Below are positions 8,640 to 17,004 of a DNA stretch of 42,278 bases, piece after piece. Source of the stretch: Candidatus Freyrarchaeum guaymasense (GTDB lineage: Archaea > Asgardarchaeota > Jordarchaeia > Jordarchaeales > Freyrarchaeaceae); the NCBI GenBank assembly GCA_030587405.1, contig JAUQZD010000008.1, forward strand, positions 1 to 42,278. The letters run 5' to 3'. The first letter of the stretch is position 1, and each line of letters begins with the position of its first letter. The notes beneath the pieces are model-generated. The model saw nothing but the letters and a program-made list of their open reading frames with translations, did not search any database and was not told the DNA's origin. The position numbers were made by a program, and so were the translations under genes.

Positions 8640-9235
8640 CGCTCCCCCTCCTGAAATTAACCTTCTCCGCTAGCCCTAGCCTCTCCAGTGTTCTTAGCGC
8701 ATCGGCAACCGTAGGCTCCCCTGTTAACTGCTTTAAAACCCTGTCAATATTATCGAAAATTAACAACTGCTTAGCCTTGATTCGAAGGAGATCTGGTTCA
8801 ACGTGGCCATCACCTATAATAAACTGAGCTTGGCTTTCTCCAACGTATAACAAGCCTAGCATTTTTTCAACCGGGTCATGGCTTTTCAAAGCCTTAACAA
8901 CCAGCTCGTGAAGCCATCCAGGTATAACACTGTTAATACTGGTTTTTTTACCGGGACGAAACCCCATCTCTATAAAAAGATGCCCCAATTCACTTGATTC
9001 TACAATCATAACTGAACTATGTTTTGGACCACGTCTCATCGTTACATCAGCGTTTGTTAACTTTTTTATCATTTCCAAGTATCCCTCCTCTTCCAATTTA
9101 CGAGAGCAAAAAATAGCTCTCGGCCCCGTTCTTTTTTCTGCCTAAGGTGTCCATCTGACATTAAACCCCCGCCACTCTTACCGAAATTAATTATCACGTC
9201 GACGCTGTCAATGCTCGCATTAAGGAGGAACGCTT
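8635..9235 (-). pseudogene. 3' part of a frameshifted LAGLIDADG-like endonuclease gene
   Basis: An intact frame (9096-8635) of 153 residues starts without a proper initiation site and continues text found in another frame just upstream. That bridging frame contains GGGLMSDGHL (about 9144-9180) and the intact frame contains QFIIGDGHVEPD (about 8796-8835). Two such DG-containing motifs about 115 residues apart, with a GKKTSINSVIPGWL segment between, follow the layout of LAGLIDADG homing endonuclease domains. The frames join if one base is added near 9094-9099. The C-terminus looks like a short winged-helix or helical tail. It is probably inactive as it stands. Confidence 0.5.
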
Positions 9236-9957
9236 TTATTGCTTCGGCAAGCCCCTCATGTTTTCCGCTTTAAACATTCCAGGGGTGTAAAGCGTAGAAA
9301 ACTGTGTTTTTCCCTTAGGTTCGAAACACTCTAAAAATTCCTGAGCAGGCTGGTCTATCTCGCTTAGCAGCACGGAGAGCCTGAGGATGGTTGCCCCACC
9401 AATAGCCCTATTCGGATCATACCTTAGATCTTTAAATAATTCAATTTCATTCAACGCGGCTATCTTCCGACCTAAAGCTTCCTCAATCTTCCTTACAAAA
9501 TGCATTACACGCTCATACTTGTCCCTTGGTACGACGTAAACCATTCTAGGGTCTATACTAGTCTTAATAAGGACATTAGGCGTCACCACCCTTCTCACCT
9601 TACCGTCATTAAAGATGACAGCGTTAAACACGCGCCAAGGTTGCTCTGCTGGCTTCGCAGCTACTCGTCTCTCAACTTCCAAAAGGAGGTTAAGCAGCAA
9701 CTCCTGCCTATCAACCTTCACAACATCCGGAATGGAAAGTATAGATGCAGCAGCCCCAAGTTTTTCAACGCCGATAATACGTAGAAAACCACGTAACACT
9801 CCTATAACTGACCATTCATGACCTCCCTCTTCCTTAATTATCTCCCTCGCCATCTCTGTAAGGCTATTCCCTTCTTATCCATTGTTTCAATAACCTTCTC
9901 GTAATCAATTAAACGAAACTTCTTTTTTATCTCTACTTCAACACCTTCACGTCTCAA
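9236..9957 (-). pseudogene. 5' part of the same frameshifted gene
   Basis: The gene seems to begin at a TTG (9957) that overlaps the previous gene's stop as TTGA. Forty codons on, a one-base loss near 9857-9862 (GCCTTACAGAG, where one more A is expected) shifts it into the 205-residue frame 9853-9236. A second one-base loss near 9252-9258 ends that frame early, and the text continues in the next frame with EGLAEAIKAFLLN and then the LAGLIDADG-like region. The N-terminal 230 residues are helical with several Leu/Val-rich segments and no known domain. Restored, the protein would be about 440 residues. Confidence 0.5.
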
Positions 9958-10559
9958 GTCATATCCCACTTTATTACATATCGTATCCCATACATCAATG
10001 GGATACTGAATTTCCCCTTATTGAAATCATACAGCTGGGGGCTATTAAATTTCATTTGTCTCGCGATTTTCTCTAACGACTCCCCCTTCTCTCTTAATAT
10101 ACTTGCTATTTTACCCTCACCACGCTTCAAGAAAACTCTCCCATAAATATCCAACCTTACATTCTGCCTCTGAAAGTCCTCCACAATACTCCTAGAACTT
10201 TCTTCCCTCCTCCAAAGAAGGTCATAAATGATCTGTAACCATCTTTCAGGAACCAGACGCCCATAAAAGAGTACACTCCCATCAATTTCGTTAAAATCAA
10301 CCCCTGTAACCTCCTTCACCAACTTAACAAATTTTCTAATACTCACTTTTCCTCTCACACCCTCAACCTTCTCTAAAAGTTCTTTAGGAACGGGAATTCC
10401 ACGAGCAAGCAGACCTTTCCCTCCCACTCTGTACAATACGCTCTTCAAGGCATCCGCAAATATGCTGCAAGAAACATCCCTTCTCAACCTAAACTTTTCA
10501 AACAACCACTCCGCCCACTCTCTTACAATACCTCTCTCAGAACGTATAATCCTCCCCAA
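9954..10559 (-). CDS. hypothetical protein of the inserted block
   Basis: A 201-residue frame beginning with TTG, downstream of a GGAGGAG-rich stretch, and ending in a TTGA overlap with the next gene. It is basic and mostly helical. Near residues 148-190 there is a segment that resembles a helix-turn-helix: an ILREKGESLEKIARQM stretch followed by SPQLYDFNKGK. A DNA-binding role is possible. Its frame is open upstream to the TGA that ends the 131-residue ORF before it, so the two could once have been a single protein. I do not recognise a family. Confidence 0.5.
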   Translation of the reverse strand: MGRIIRSERGIVREWAEWLFEKFRLRRDVSCSIFADALKSVLYRVGGKGLLARGIPVPKELLEKVEGVRGKVSIRKFVKLVKEVTGVDFNEIDGSVLFYGRLVPERWLQIIYDLLWRREESSRSIVEDFQRQNVRLDIYGRVFLKRGEGKIASILREKGESLEKIARQMKFNSPQLYDFNKGKFSIPLMYGIRYVIKWDMT

Positions 10560-10604
10560 AACTTCAACCGCCCTCTCCTCCTCCCTCTTAAACTCATTAA
10601 GAAT

Positions 10605-11000
10605 TCATTTCAATGCATAGACATCACTCCCCCTCCACAACTCCTTCAACCTCTTCACATCAAAAAACAAATTCCTCCATCTTTCTCCTCCATTCTCAAC
10701 CTTTCCACCCTCCTTTCTTGACCTCTCAACTTTTCCAGCTTCTTTAGCTGTCCTCTGCATTACCTCTTCAAGCGTCTTCCCTTCCGCTGCCTCTCTTAAG
10801 GTTTCTCCTCTAACTGCAGCGTCCAGTCTTGACAGCGGCTGAATGGACTGCCTTCCTCTTGCAGTCTCACCAACCCTTAACAGTACTTCCTCCCGCCACG
10901 ACAACCTCTCAGCCGTCTCGCTAACGTCTCCTTCACCTTCCCTTCTCCTTTCACCCCTCCACGAACCCTCAAACACGCCGACCCCTCCAACGCACCGCAC
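10605..11000 (-). CDS. hypothetical Arg/Glu-rich protein, first gene of the inserted block
   Basis: A 131-residue ORF starting with GTG. It is extremely rich in Arg, Glu and Gly, with no hydrophobic core in the first 35 residues and a helical C-terminal part ending in LKELWRGSDVYALK. It is followed in the same frame by TGA and then open sequence that leads into the 201-residue gene. A TATA-like AAGTTAAATTG is near 11028-11038. It could be a short protein or the front of a gene interrupted by a nonsense change. No domain is recognised. Confidence 0.4.
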   Translation of the reverse strand: MRCVGGVGVFEGSWRGERRREGEGDVSETAERLSWREEVLLRVGETARGRQSIQPLSRLDAAVRGETLREAAEGKTLEEVMQRTAKEAGKVERSRKEGGKVENGGERWRNLFFDVKRLKELWRGSDVYALK

Positions 11001-11165
11001 CCATCATTCTTAAAATGAGAAAAACAATTTAACTTATTTTCTGGAGAAAAGAAGTTAACTTATAAATTATTTTTTGTTAATAAATCTATAAAACTATGGA
11101 AATAACATACATTAAAAGTCTGCTATTTTATTTTTATCATCAGAAATTATTCCGAAAGCGAGCTA
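11001..11165. other. A/T-rich end of the inserted block with an inverted repeat
   Basis: This stretch is visibly richer in A and T than anything nearby. AACTTATTTTC (11031-11041) and GAAAAGAAGTT (11046-11056) form an 11-base inverted repeat with one mismatch and a TGGA loop, next to a TATA-like sequence pointing into the minus-strand genes. It could be a promoter with operator or part of an element end. Confidence 0.4.
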
Positions 11166-11872
11166 ATTGATACGGTTACTTCCGGACTTGGGTGTTTGAG
11201 ACCGCTAGGTATCAGCCTCCTGATGTTGCGACTACGGTTTTCGGGTTGATTGTCGTGGGCGTGGCTATTGGGAATGCTATGGGTGGGTATATAAGGGGAT
11301 AGGCTTCATGCGTGGAATCCGGATAAGGGGCGGATTTTGACAGTTCAGATATTGATTTTCATGGGTATTCCTTTGACGGCTTTCATTTTGATGGTGCCTT
11401 TGGATGCTTTGGGGTATGCCGTTTCGGGCTTTTTGACTGGTGCGGCTTTGAGCTGGTCTGCTCCCGCTGCGGTTCAGCCGATGGTTGCTGACGTGACTAA
11501 GCCTGAGGTTAGGGGTACGGCTTTTGCGATTGAGCAGCTTTTTGAGGCTGGGTTTTCGGCTGTGGGGGCGTTGCTGGCTGGATGGCTGGCGGATATTCTC
11601 GGCGGCTTTTTCATGGAGTGGATGAATCCTTACGCGTTTTTCTGGATACCTTATCTGGGAGCTATGGTTTTGTTGGTATAATGACTTGGGTGGCTGTGGC
11701 ATACTGGTCTGGTCAGGCTTTAACTTCTGCTATGCTGTTGACGACGGTGGTGCCGTGGACAGCGTGCTTAATTCTGTTTACTGTGGCGTACAAGTTTTAC
11801 CCTGTGGATAAGCAGAGGCTGCATCTTCTCTTAGAGGAGCGGAGGAAAGCGTTGGAATCTAGAAAAAGTTAA
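11166..11872 (+). pseudogene. 3' remnant of an MFS transporter gene with frameshifts
   Basis: From YFRTWVFETARY onwards this is the second half of an MFS transporter, segments 7 to 12. The frame breaks near 11293-11300, where GGY should continue into GDRLHAWNPDKGRIL, and again near 11665-11680, where LGAMVLLV should continue into GIMTWVAVAYW. The tail ends as a basic helix at 11872. There is no start codon or ribosome site for an independent gene. Its third positions favour G and T, unlike the A/C-favouring 5' remnant at 7272-7754, so it may not come from the very same gene. Confidence 0.75.
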
Positions 11873-12130
11873 GTTTTAGTTTTTTCTTTTTTGATGATAT
11901 CGTTGGATGTTTTTCTAGGTTGCCTCTAGATTTCGTAGCAGGGTTTTACTTATAGGACTTTTTCTTTCTTCGAAAAGGGAAAGACTTTATGGAGGAGTGC
12001 TGGGAATACTTTAAAGTTTTTTAATTCATCAGGGTTTTATATGGGTGTGGGAGATGAGAGAAGGGATGTGTGCTGTAAGGGTGGCGGGCTGTGTGGGTTT
12101 AGCTCTTAGTGATTGGTTTGGAGGTCAATT

Positions 12131-12595
12131 GTGAAGGGTGTCTATGTGCTTCTCTTGCGTTTCCCTGAGGATGCTGTGGTCAGGGTTGGCAGTTTGGGGG
12201 ATGTCTTCTTCAGGTGGGGGTATTACGGTTATGTGGGTTCGGGGATGGGGAGGGGTGCAAGCAGCCTTCATGCTCGGGTTAGTAGGCATTTATCTAGTTC
12301 AAAAACCGTTTTCTGGCATATTGACTACGTTACTACGTCGGGGTTTGCGAAAATAGTTGCGGTGTTCCTTGCTTTGAGTAATGTTAGGCTTGAACATAAG
12401 GTGGCTAAAGCCTTGAGGTCTGTTGGGGGGGTTGGGGTTAAGGGTTTTGGGTCAAGTGACTGTGATGAGGGATGCGGAAGCCACATGTTTTTCCTTGGGA
12501 ACAACTTGGAGGAGGCGTTCTCTATGATTATGGAGGCTTTCAGGAAGGTAGGTGTTGAACCGGAAACGATCACTTTTCCCGAGAAGGCATGGTGA
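12131..12595 (+). CDS. DUF123 GIY-YIG-type nuclease-fold protein
   Basis: A protein of about 154 residues of the archaeal DUF123 family (Uri superfamily, GIY-YIG fold). The sequence KGVYVLLL opens the domain, GYYGYVGSGMG gives the second strand motif, and SRHL and WHIDYVT are the family's conserved continuation. Three cysteines in DCDEGCGSH near residue 115 may bind metal. I choose the GTG at 12131, because GGAGGT lies 5 bases before it, rather than the TTG at 12113. Stand-alone DUF123 proteins have no settled role; nuclease activity is presumed from the fold only. Confidence 0.88.
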   Translation: MKGVYVLLLRFPEDAVVRVGSLGDVFFRWGYYGYVGSGMGRGASSLHARVSRHLSSSKTVFWHIDYVTTSGFAKIVAVFLALSNVRLEHKVAKALRSVGGVGVKGFGSSDCDEGCGSHMFFLGNNLEEAFSMIMEAFRKVGVEPETITFPEKAW

Positions 12596-12606
12596 CCTCT
12601 GATAGC

Positions 12607-13656
12607 CTACTTTTCTATTATTGTCTCCTCTACGCTTTTGCCGAAGTGCCTTCCCTTCTGGCTTATGTGGATTAGCACCTTATCTCCCTTCTTAAGTTTC
12701 GCCACGGAGACTGCTTTCCCGTCCTCGCCGACTAGGGCGACTGTTTCAGCGTTCTGGAGGAGCACCTTGAAGGTTTCACCGTCCTTCTCCGCCTCGACCA
12801 GGAGGAGCGGCCTCCTCTCTATTTTAACTCTTCCAACCACGGCTTCTCTCGCGTTACCCTTGTAGTCTACGGCCAGCACCTTCTCCCCTGCCTTCAACTC
12901 TGAAAGGTATCTTGTTTTCCCGTCGGGTGAGAGCGTGTAGGAGTGAACAGGACCGGCGTTCACCCTGAACGGGCGGGGCGAGGTGAACTCCGTCTCTAGC
13001 GTCTCACTATGGACTAGGAAGAGGCCTTGAGCCTGTGACCCGACGAGTATTCCCTCTCCGACCTTAAGCATCGAGCAAGTGTCAACGCAGACCCTGTCTC
13101 CCATCCCAACCTCCCTTACGTCAACGACCTTGGCTGGGGCGAGTGGAAGCGCGTGTTCGGTCTGAACCAGCTTCGCCAGCTCCGCTACCTCGTCTAGGCT
13201 TTTCGGCTCGTATATTACTCCGTCGACGCCCAGCTCAAGCGTCTGGAGCAGGGTGCGTGCTTCATCAACGCTTTCAGCTTCAGCGTACAGTTCGGTGTCC
13301 ATCCTGTGAAGGTCTGCTATGATGTTCTCTAACGGTATTATCTTCCAGTCCTCGGCCTCAACTATCACAGCGGTCGCCCCGGCCCTCGCAAGACCGTAAA
13401 CTCTCTCCTCATCCTCCTTCTTGGCAACTTTAACTATGTAGGCTACGCCTTTCCTTGGCTCCCCTCCGTCATCCAACGCCACGACCACGTCTGCCCCATC
13501 GGCCTCCGAGAAAACCTCGACGCTTCCCAGGCTTCGCACCTTCTCCACCATTCCCGGAGGGACGTAGAAGGCGTTTATGCCGTGGGTTAACGCTTCAATA
13601 ACATACTCTTTTGCGTCACTCCACGGTTGACCCAGCTTTAAAACGATCTTCTTCAA
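12607..13656 (-). CDS. aroB': 3-dehydroquinate synthase II
   Basis: A 349-residue protein of the archaeal type II DHQ synthase family. These enzymes oxidatively deaminate and cyclise 2-amino-3,7-dideoxy-D-threo-hept-6-ulosonate (ADH) to 3-dehydroquinate with NAD. The family text is clear: KLGQPWSDAKEYVIEAL at the start, then GMGDRVCVDTCSML, LVGSQAQGLFLVHSE and FRVNAGPVHSY in the second half. The length is normal. It overlaps the ADH synthase gene by 4 bases and is the last gene of an operon that supplies its substrate. Confidence 0.95.
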   Translation of the reverse strand: MKKIVLKLGQPWSDAKEYVIEALTHGINAFYVPPGMVEKVRSLGSVEVFSEADGADVVVALDDGGEPRKGVAYIVKVAKKEDEERVYGLARAGATAVIVEAEDWKIIPLENIIADLHRMDTELYAEAESVDEARTLLQTLELGVDGVIYEPKSLDEVAELAKLVQTEHALPLAPAKVVDVREVGMGDRVCVDTCSMLKVGEGILVGSQAQGLFLVHSETLETEFTSPRPFRVNAGPVHSYTLSPDGKTRYLSELKAGEKVLAVDYKGNAREAVVGRVKIERRPLLLVEAEKDGETFKVLLQNAETVALVGEDGKAVSVAKLKKGDKVLIHISQKGRHFGKSVEETIIEK

Positions 13657-14447
13657 ATTTTCACCCCCGCCTTCTCGGCGGCCTCCTCAACTTCGGCATC
13701 GTTGAGGACGACCTCCGCAACCGCTTTAACTATCGCAGCAGGGTTCTCGTGCTGGAAGGCGTTTCTCCCCATGGCGACCCCTATGGCCCCCGCGTCCATT
13801 GCACCTCTCACCATCCTGAGCACGTCCAAGTCCGTTTCAGCCTTTGGGCCGCCAGCTATCACTATGGGCGCCGGGCACCCCTCAACAACCCTCCTAAACG
13901 TTTCAGGGCTCCCGGTGTAAGGTGTTTTAACTATGTCGGCGCCCAGCTCCGCCCCTATCCTTGATGCGTGAGCTATCGCGTCCGGACTTAGGGAGTCTAT
14001 GTTTTTCCCTCTAGGATACATCATCGCTATTAGGGGGACACGCCACTCGTCGCACATGTCTGCCACGTAGCCAAGCTTCTCGAGCATTTGAGGCTCCCTT
14101 TCGCTTCCGACGTTGACGTGGACGGAGACAGCGTCGGCGCCGAGCCTTATGGCTTCCTCGACGGATGCAACCCTCACCTTCCAGTTCGGGTCAGGGCCTA
14201 GCACGGTGCTAGCTGAAAGATGCATTATAATCCCGCACTCGGGGGGCCTGCAAAGGTGCTTTATGATGCCCTTGTGGAGGAGCACGGCTGTAGCTCCGCC
14301 CTCAACCACTTTACCGACGATTTCATCCATGTTGGTTAGCCCCTTTATGGGCCCGTTGGTGACTCCGTGATCCATCGGTATTATAACTGCCCTCTCACGC
14401 CTAGTTATGCGGCAGAGTCTAGCCTGCTTCCCATCCACTTCGACCAC
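13653..14447 (-). CDS. aroA': 2-amino-3,7-dideoxy-D-threo-hept-6-ulosonate synthase (ADH synthase)
   Basis: A 264-residue class I aldolase-type TIM barrel (DeoC/FbaB family). It condenses aspartate semialdehyde with 6-deoxy-5-ketofructose 1-phosphate to form ADH, the first committed step of the alternative archaeal shikimate route. IPMDHGVTNGP is near residue 22, and the Schiff-base Lys is in DIVKTPYTGSP, as in FbaB-type aldolases; VIAGGPK holds the phosphate loop. The start is a GTG directly after the asd stop; a second GTG at 14438 is also possible. Because asd is the adjacent gene, the ADH synthase reading is preferred over a catabolic fructose-bisphosphate aldolase. Confidence 0.93.
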   Translation of the reverse strand: MVEVDGKQARLCRITRRERAVIIPMDHGVTNGPIKGLTNMDEIVGKVVEGGATAVLLHKGIIKHLCRPPECGIIMHLSASTVLGPDPNWKVRVASVEEAIRLGADAVSVHVNVGSEREPQMLEKLGYVADMCDEWRVPLIAMMYPRGKNIDSLSPDAIAHASRIGAELGADIVKTPYTGSPETFRRVVEGCPAPIVIAGGPKAETDLDVLRMVRGAMDAGAIGVAMGRNAFQHENPAAIVKAVAEVVLNDAEVEEAAEKAGVKI

Positions 14448-15515
14448 CTACCTTACAAGGTTGTATGCCAGCATTAACTCTGCGTTTAAAACGACCGCCC
14501 CCGCCGCCCCTCTAATAGTGTTATGGCTTAAAAGAGTGAGCATTAACGTGTTCGGCTCTGAACCCCTCCTGATTCTGCCTACGCTCACGCTCATCCCCGG
14601 CACGCTCCCAGCCATCCTGTCAAGCCTGGGCTGAGGCCTGTCAACCTCCTCCCTGACTATGATTGGCTGCTCTGGGGCTGAGGGAAGCTTAAGCCTTTGA
14701 GGTTCCCCCCTGAACTCCCGGAGTACCTCTTTAACCTCTCCTACTTCGACCTCGCTCTCCGTAACTAGGAAAACGGACTCGGTGTGCCCGTCCACGACTG
14801 GAACCCTATTGCATGAAGCATCTATTTTTATGTTGGCTGGTGAAACCCTGCTGTCCTCAAGCTTCCCGAGGATCTTCCGTGTTTCATTGACAACTTTCTC
14901 CTCCTCCCCTGAAATGTAGGGTATGACGTTGTCCGTGATTAGAAGCCCTGGAACCCCGGGGAGCCCTGCCCCCGAAATCGCCTGCATGGTGGCAACGTAA
15001 ACCCTCTCCAAACCGTACCTGTCATAGATGGGCTTCAAAGGTATGGTTAACCCTATAGTGGTGCAGTTCGGATCCGTCACTATGCAGCCACTCCATCCTC
15101 TTCTCTCCCTTTGCAGGTCTATGAGCCTTAAGTGGTCTGGGTTCACCTCTGGTATAATCAGAGGCACGTCCTCCTCCATCCTGAAGGCGCTCGCATTGCT
15201 TACAACGGTGCATCCCGCCTCCGCGAACTCGGGCTCTACGTGTCTAGCTATGTCGGACGGGAGGGCTGAAAAGACTAGTGGGGCCTCAGCCTCCCTCACC
15301 GAAGTGTTAACAACTTCCATGGATGCCACTTCTTCAGGTACGTTCGTGGGGAGATGCCACTTGGCTCCAGCCACTTCACCATACCTTTTCCCCGCGCTTC
15401 TTTCAGACGCTGCCACCGCGACTATGTTAAACCATGGATGGTCATGTAGCAGTTCCACCAGTCTCTGCCCGACGGTTCCTGTACATCCCAATATGGCAAC
15501 ATCCACCTTCTTCAC
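14448..15515 (-). CDS. asd: aspartate-semialdehyde dehydrogenase
   Basis: A 355-residue enzyme of the archaeal/fungal ASADH type. It reduces L-4-aspartyl phosphate to aspartate semialdehyde with NADPH. The nucleotide-binding GCTGTVGQRLVELL is at residues 10-23, the active-site Cys in DPNCTTIGL near residue 150, and the substrate-binding His in DGHTESVFL. It overlaps aspartokinase by 4 bases and is followed immediately by ADH synthase. Its product therefore serves both amino-acid synthesis (threonine, methionine, lysine) and the aromatic pathway encoded by the next two genes. Confidence 0.95.
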   Translation of the reverse strand: MKKVDVAILGCTGTVGQRLVELLHDHPWFNIVAVAASERSAGKRYGEVAGAKWHLPTNVPEEVASMEVVNTSVREAEAPLVFSALPSDIARHVEPEFAEAGCTVVSNASAFRMEEDVPLIIPEVNPDHLRLIDLQRERRGWSGCIVTDPNCTTIGLTIPLKPIYDRYGLERVYVATMQAISGAGLPGVPGLLITDNVIPYISGEEEKVVNETRKILGKLEDSRVSPANIKIDASCNRVPVVDGHTESVFLVTESEVEVGEVKEVLREFRGEPQRLKLPSAPEQPIIVREEVDRPQPRLDRMAGSVPGMSVSVGRIRRGSEPNTLMLTLLSHNTIRGAAGAVVLNAELMLAYNLVR

Positions 15516-16741
15516 CTTTCAAACCTCCTAACCGGGTTGACTATTCTCTCGATTTTCTGAAGCACCCTATCTTTCTCATCCCAACTCACAAATATTCTAA
15601 CCCCCGAGCTTAAGGTTAAAATGCTGTGGAATCCTACACCTTCCTCCGAGAGGATCCTTGAAACCTCCTTCCCCTCCACTTTCCCAGCGCCTTTAAGGGT
15701 TATCATGGCTAGCTTGCTAGAGCAGGTCAAAGCCTTCCCGAGCTCCTCCTCCATCACCTTACCGTGCAGCGCCTCTAAGATGTTTGCCTCCCCGTCTGAA
15801 ACGTAAAGCGTCATTGATAGTGGCTCTAGTGCAACGGACACCAACTCGGCCTTAGCCTCCCTTACAGCCATCATAAGCTTTGAGAAAGCCTCCGGACTGG
15901 CCGCCCTTTCCCCTATGACCGTCACCGCTAAAATAGGCTTCTCGTAAGCTGAAACCTCCACCTCAGGCTGGCATGCTCCAACTATCAGCGTTCCCCCTGC
16001 CAGGATGTCCCCCTCATTAAACCCAACTATCCTTATGTTGACTTCCTCGGGTTTAAACCGAAGGGCTTTAGCGTGGATCACCTTCGCACCAGATGATGCG
16101 AGTATAAACGTCTCTCTGGCATCTAGGACGTCCAGCTTACTGTATCCCTTCAAAACCCTCGGGTCACCTGTTAATACCCCTCCAACATCCTTTACGAGGA
16201 CAACCTCTGAAGCCCCCAGGCACGCTCCCAGAAGAACAGCCGTCGTGTCGCTTCCACCCCTACCAAGAGTTGTCACCCTACCGTCAACGGTTAAACCGAG
16301 GAATCCGCAGACCACGGGTACGACGCCCATGCTCAATAAAGGCCTTATCCTCTCATCTACAGCCTTCCTCGTCAACTCTAAAACCGGGTTAGCGTCGCCG
16401 AAAACGTCATCAGTGAACACTGGCCAGTACTCAGAGTAGGGATCAACCTCCACGGCGTCGACTCCAATAGACCTTAAAGCGGCTGCCATAACCCTCGCGG
16501 AAACAACCTCCCCAAGCGACACTATGGAATCCTTTTCCTGCGGGCTTACGCGGCCACGGGTGGCGTCATCAGCTACCTTTATCAGCTGGTCCGTGACACC
16601 CTTCAGCGCTGAAACAACCACCACCGGCCTCTTACCCTCAGCAGCCACCTTCTTGACCATTAAAGCTGCCCGTCTAAGGTCTGCACCAGAACTTATACAT
16701 GACCCTCCAAACTTGACCACTATGACGTCGCTGGCAACCAC
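15512..16741 (-). CDS. lysC: aspartate kinase
   Basis: A 409-residue aspartokinase, which phosphorylates L-aspartate. The kinase domain has VVKFGGSC at residues 7-14 and TLGRGGSDTTA near residue 160. The C-terminal 130 residues form tandem ACT-type domains, so feedback inhibition by an amino acid is expected. The start is GTG with GGAGGTGA about 6 bases upstream, and a TATA box lies near 16780. It is the first gene of the four-gene aspartate to DHQ operon. Confidence 0.94.
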   Translation of the reverse strand: MVASDVIVVKFGGSCISSGADLRRAALMVKKVAAEGKRPVVVVSALKGVTDQLIKVADDATRGRVSPQEKDSIVSLGEVVSARVMAAALRSIGVDAVEVDPYSEYWPVFTDDVFGDANPVLELTRKAVDERIRPLLSMGVVPVVCGFLGLTVDGRVTTLGRGGSDTTAVLLGACLGASEVVLVKDVGGVLTGDPRVLKGYSKLDVLDARETFILASSGAKVIHAKALRFKPEEVNIRIVGFNEGDILAGGTLIVGACQPEVEVSAYEKPILAVTVIGERAASPEAFSKLMMAVREAKAELVSVALEPLSMTLYVSDGEANILEALHGKVMEEELGKALTCSSKLAMITLKGAGKVEGKEVSRILSEEGVGFHSILTLSSGVRIFVSWDEKDRVLQKIERIVNPVRRFER

Positions 16742-16777
16742 TGCCCTTCACCTCCTTGCTTTTGAGGGAGAAACAGC

Positions 16778-16786
16778 CTTAATACG
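16778..16786 (-). promoter_or_regulatory. TATA box of the aspartate kinase operon
   Basis: On the reverse strand GTATTAAGG is centred about 40 bases before the GTG at 16741, which places transcription start near 16755 and leaves a short leader carrying the ribosome site GGAGGTGA. Confidence 0.5.
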
Positions 16787-16937
16787 ACATGTACACCCAT
16801 TTTACCGGTACGACGGGGAAGTCGAAAACTAGCGTTTGCACCCTCTTCTAAATTAACTAAAATTGGCGGGACATCACCATCCATCCAGCAGGGATTTGAC
16901 CTAACGGAAGCAGATATTGGCGCTGCATCACCAATTC

Positions 16938-16984
16938 ACCCCTGTAGGGGTCTTTAATCTTACTAACTACATTAATATTTAAAC
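16938..16984 (+). promoter_or_regulatory. palindrome and TATA box
   Basis: ACCCCT-GT-AGGGGT at 16938-16951 is a perfect 14-base dyad. Twenty-two bases later TAATATTTAAAC (16973-16984) is a strong TATA box pointing rightwards. Transcription would start near 17005, just before the structured segment at 17018-17091. The dyad upstream of the TATA box is well placed for an activator or repressor. Confidence 0.5.
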
Positions 16985-17004
16985 TTTTCCCACCGCCCAC
17001 CCTA

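Larger units (their letters stand above)
7745..11165 (-). mobile_element. about 3.4 kb insertion between two MFS remnants, unclassified
   Basis: MFS homology stops near 7745 and resumes near 11166 with the second half of the same kind of transporter. Everything between is on the opposite strand, includes an A/T-rich end at 11001-11165, and consists of four genes, one with LAGLIDADG-like motifs and three without recognised domains. This looks like an inserted block. I found no transposase, no clear terminal inverted repeats and no convincing target duplication, so the mechanism is unknown and exact ends are uncertain by some tens of bases. Confidence 0.4.

Noticed and set aside
7700..11200. 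Target-site duplication or terminal inverted repeats of the inserted block
   Set aside because: ACGGTACT near 7724 and ACGGTTACT near 11174 are only similar, lie at slightly different places in the transporter text and could be chance. No matching terminal repeats were found by eye.
15512..16741. Uridylate kinase or glutamate kinase instead of aspartokinase
   Set aside because: The KFGGSC start, the GRGGSDTT motif, the tandem ACT tail and adjacency to asd identify aspartokinase.
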